In this document: positions 61,751-64,000 of the stretch, one piece after another
Layout: the number at the start of each line of letters is the position of its first letter
Numbering within the stretch: the first letter of the stretch is position 1
Assembly: GCF_009363895.1 (NCBI RefSeq)
Contig: NZ_CP045434.1
Coordinates: 1,922,001-1,986,000 of the forward strand
DNA length: 64,000 nt
From: Sphingomonas ginsengisoli An et al. 2013
GTDB lineage: Bacteria > Pseudomonadota > Alphaproteobacteria > Sphingomonadales > Sphingomonadaceae
Direction of reading: 5' to 3'
Notes under the pieces: model-generated
The model's input: only the letters and a program-made list of their open reading frames with translations
The model's database searches: none
Told to the model about the DNA's origin: nothing
Program-made: the position numbers and the translations under genes

Positions 61751-63127
61751 CTAGTCTTCGCCGTCGAACAATCCGGGCTGGGGTGCCACATAGGAAGTGC
61801 GGGCTTTGCGCTCAACCTTGCGCGGGACCGCGGCCGCATCGGTGCTCACCTCGACCGCGCCGTCCCCGAAGCGCAGCGTCAGCGTCCCCGCCGCACGCGC
61901 CTGCGCGGCGTGGATGAGCGTGTGGCCGGCGCGATCGGTGACCCGCGCAAAGCCGCGCGACAAGGGTCGGTCGGGATGGACCAGCTCGGCAGTCTTCCAC
62001 ACCGCGGCGAGCCGCTCGCCGAGCCGCTCGATCCGCTGGTCGAGCAGGCTCCGGCGGAGCAATGGCACCACCCGGTTCATCGCCGCCTCGGCCTTGTGGG
62101 TCCGGGCGCCGAGCGCACGCGGCAGGCGATCGCCGACCTCGTCGAGCCGCTGGCGCCGCAGCCCGGTCAGCGCCGCCGGCTCCGGCCAGCGCGAGACGGT
62201 TAGCGCCAGCCGCTCGCGCGCATCGTCGGCGCGGCGAGTGAGGCAACGGCGCTGGCGGACCATATAGTCGTCGAGCAAAGCCGCTAATTCGGCACGCACC
62301 GGCACCGCCAGCTCGGCGGCGGCGGTCGGCGTCGGCGCGCGCAGGTCGGCGGCGTGGTCGATCAGGGTGGTGTCGGTCTCATGCCCGACCGCACTGATCA
62401 GCGGGATCGGCGATTCCGCTGCCGCGCGCACCACTTCCTCTTCGTTGAACGCCCACAGATCCTCGATCGAACCGCCGCCGCGGGCGACGATCAAGAGGTC
62501 GGGCTTGTGCTCGAGCTGGGCGAAGCCGCGGATGGCGGCGGCGATCTTGCCGGCCGCGCCCTCGCCCTGCACCGGCACCGGCCAGACGATCACATGGCTT
62601 GGACAACGGTCGGCCAGGCGGTGGAGGATGTCGCGGATCACCGCTCCGGTGGGGCTGGTAACCACCCCGATGGTCCGCGGCAGGAACGGCAGACGGCGCT
62701 TGCGGCCGGCGTCGAACAGGCCTTCGGCGGCGAGGGCGCGGCGGCGCTTGTCGAGGAGCGCCATCAGCGCGCCCTCCCCCGCCAGTTCCATCCGGTCGAC
62801 GACGATCTGATATTTGGAGCGACCGGGGTAGGTCGTCATTCTCCCGCTGGCGATCACCTCGGCCCCGTCCTCGGGGCGGAAGGCGAGTGTCCCTGCGGAG
62901 GCGCGCCAGATCACCGCGTCGATGCAGGCATTGTCGTCCTTCAAGGTGAAGTAGCAATGGCCCGAGCTGTGCCGTTTCCAGCCGCTGATCTCACCGCGCA
63001 CGCGGACGCGGCCGAAGCCGCTCTCGACCGCACGCTTCACCGCGCCGGCCAGCTCGCCGACGCTCATCGGGGGCGAATTGTCGCCGGGGGCTTGCTGGGC
63101 TAGGAGGCCGGCGGTGACGGGGTCCAT
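61751..63127 (-). CDS. xseA: exodeoxyribonuclease VII large subunit
   Basis: 458 residues, near E. coli XseA length. N-terminal OB domain ([38 protein letters not shown]), catalytic domain ([41 protein letters not shown] [24 protein letters not shown]), and a long helical tail. With XseB it degrades single-stranded DNA. ATG 63127 keeps the [11 protein letters not shown] segment seen in sphingomonad homologs; ATG 63133 and 63067 are alternatives. Its start overlaps the divergent purD start. The xseB gene is not in the window. Confidence 0.94.
   Translation of the reverse strand: MDPVTAGLLAQQAPGDNSPPMSVGELAGAVKRAVESGFGRVRVRGEISGWKRHSSGHCYFTLKDDNACIDAVIWRASAGTLAFRPEDGAEVIASGRMTTYPGRSKYQIVVDRMELAGEGALMALLDKRRRALAAEGLFDAGRKRRLPFLPRTIGVVTSPTGAVIRDILHRLADRCPSHVIVWPVPVQGEGAAGKIAAAIRGFAQLEHKPDLLIVARGGGSIEDLWAFNEEEVVRAAAESPIPLISAVGHETDTTLIDHAADLRAPTPTAAAELAVPVRAELAALLDDYMVRQRRCLTRRADDARERLALTVSRWPEPAALTGLRRQRLDEVGDRLPRALGARTHKAEAAMNRVVPLLRRSLLDQRIERLGERLAAVWKTAELVHPDRPLSRGFARVTDRAGHTLIHAAQARAAGTLTLRFGDGAVEVSTDAAAVPRKVERKARTSYVAPQPGLFDGED
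63102..63107 (+). promoter_or_regulatory. strong ribosome binding site for purD
   Basis: AGGAGG lies 6 bases before GTG 63114 and fixes that codon as the purD start, although the conserved protein core begins only five codons later. The site lies within the coding sequence of xseA on the other strand. Confidence 0.75.
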
Positions 63128-64000
63128 CGACATTCTGCTGCTGGGATCGGGCGGGCGCGAGGATGCGCTTGCCTGGGCCATGCGGCAATCGCCCAGCTGC
63201 GGCAAGCTGCTGGCGGCGCCGGGCAACCCCGGCATCGCCCGCTGGGCCGACTGCGTCGCGATCGATCCGACCGATCCGCGGGCGGTCGTCGCGCTGGCGC
63301 AGGAACAAGGCATCGGCCTGGTCGTGGTCGGGCCCGAGGCGCCGCTGGTCGCCGGAGTCGCCGACGCCTGCCGCGCCGCGGGCATTCCGGTGTTCGGCCC
63401 CAACGCCGCCGCCGCCGCGCTCGAGGGAAGCAAGGGCTTCACCAAGGATCTGTGCGCGGGCGTGGGTATTCCGACCGCCGGCTACATCCGCACAGACCGC
63501 ATGGCAGCGGCGCTGGATTCGCTCGACAAGTTCGGCCTGCCGGTGGTGGTCAAAGCCGACGGGCTCGCCGCGGGCAAGGGCGTTACCGTCGCGGTGACCC
63601 GCGCCGAGGCCGAGGAAGCGATCCGCGCCGCGGGCGATGGCCCTTTGGTGATCGAGCAGTTCCTGGACGGCGAGGAAGCGAGCCTGTTCGCGCTTGTCGA
63701 CGGCGAGGTCGCGGTGGTGCTGGCAAGCGCGCAGGACCACAAGCGCGTCGGCGAAGGCGACACCGGCCCCAACACCGGGGGCATGGGCGCCTACTCCCCG
63801 GCCCGCGTCCTGACCCCCGCGCTCCAACGCCAGGCGATGGATGAAATCGTGCTGCCGACCGCGCGGGCGATGGCGCAGCGGGGAACGCCCTTCAACGGGG
63901 TGCTTTATGCAGGATTGATGCTCACCGCCGACGGACCCCAGCTGATCGAATATAATGTCCGCTTCGGCGATCCCGAATGCGAGGCGATCATGCCGCGCCT
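63114..64000 (+). CDS. purD: phosphoribosylamine--glycine ligase, 3' end missing
   Basis: 295 codons before the window ends. Starts (GTG) [20 protein letters not shown], the PurD N-domain loop, then ATP-grasp elements: [45 protein letters not shown] and NVRFGDPEC near the edge. It joins glycine to phosphoribosylamine in purine synthesis. The first codons overlap xseA (opposite strand) by 14 bases. Confidence 0.95.
   Translation, partial: MTGSIDILLLGSGGREDALAWAMRQSPSCGKLLAAPGNPGIARWADCVAIDPTDPRAVVALAQEQGIGLVVVGPEAPLVAGVADACRAAGIPVFGPNAAAAALEGSKGFTKDLCAGVGIPTAGYIRTDRMAAALDSLDKFGLPVVVKADGLAAGKGVTVAVTRAEAEEAIRAAGDGPLVIEQFLDGEEASLFALVDGEVAVVLASAQDHKRVGEGDTGPNTGGMGAYSPARVLTPALQRQAMDEIVLPTARAMAQRGTPFNGVLYAGLMLTADGPQLIEYNVRFGDPECEAIMPR

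Overview
The window is GC-rich, densely packed chromosomal DNA that looks like a member of the Sphingomonadales (Alphaproteobacteria, Sphingomonas-like). The clues are a class I lysyl-tRNA synthetase, the gene order rpmF-plsX-fabH-ihfA-merR, a DUF2093 protein, an Mla-type lipid transporter with a PqiC-like lipoprotein, the 'ligase-associated' DNA repair genes, a large TonB-dependent receptor, and short palindromic repeats. No rRNA, phage, transposase, CRISPR array or replication origin is visible. One tRNA (Thr, GGT) is present. About 60 genes are supported; many neighbours overlap by 1-4 bases (ATGA or GTGA junctions), which marks tight operons.

Layout. 1-4.6 kb: start of maleylacetoacetate isomerase, a thioesterase translationally coupled to oligopeptidase B, a divergent aminopeptidase P, and a 48-residue protein whose 3' end lies in a palindromic repeat. 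4.7-10.1 kb: tRNA-Thr, a DUF2334 deacetylase-like protein, a glycosyltransferase, a threonine aldolase and an EamA exporter, then an M48 protease. 10.2-13.2 kb: aminopeptidase N and a frameshifted TonB C-terminal gene. 13.2-18.9 kb: a four-gene Mla/MCE lipid transport operon divergent from a three-gene operon (CDP-alcohol phosphatidyltransferase, nucleotidyltransferase, HAD phosphatase) that looks like a polar-lipid head-group pathway. 19-27 kb: a trans-sulfuration enzyme, DUF305 lipoprotein, Lrp regulator, S41 peptidase, LysRS and a DinG/XPD-like helicase. 27-30.9 kb: MerR, IHF-alpha, FabH, PlsX, L32 and an MBL hydrolase. 30.9-36.7 kb: an uncharacterised HExxH protein, S9 and M19 peptidases and a PabB-PabC fusion.

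36.8-42.1 kb holds DNA repair genes (PdeM, a DEDD exonuclease, an Lhr-like helicase that seems to start at CTG, an MBL exonuclease) without the ATP-dependent ligase that names the group. 42.1-50.1 kb: DsbA-like lipoprotein, M20 and M13 peptidases, a lipid kinase, ferredoxin-NADP reductase, a PHA-system protein and an M15-like protein. ClpB follows at 50.2-52.8 kb.

The most interesting region is 52.8-60.8 kb. Three enzymes with TPR N-termini (a 2OG-Fe(II) oxygenase, a sulfotransferase and an aspartyl/asparaginyl beta-hydroxylase-type oxygenase) and a small periplasmic two-cysteine protein sit beside a TonB-dependent receptor with seven closely spaced cysteine pairs. This could be a system that hydroxylates and sulfates a protein or peptide linked to the receptor; that function is inference. 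The window closes with a secreted hypothetical protein, a DUF2093 protein, xseA and the beginning of purD.

Overall the region is housekeeping and envelope biology with a high density of peptidases (ten), fitting a peptide-scavenging heterotroph. All functions are read from sequence motifs by eye; no database search or structure prediction was run.
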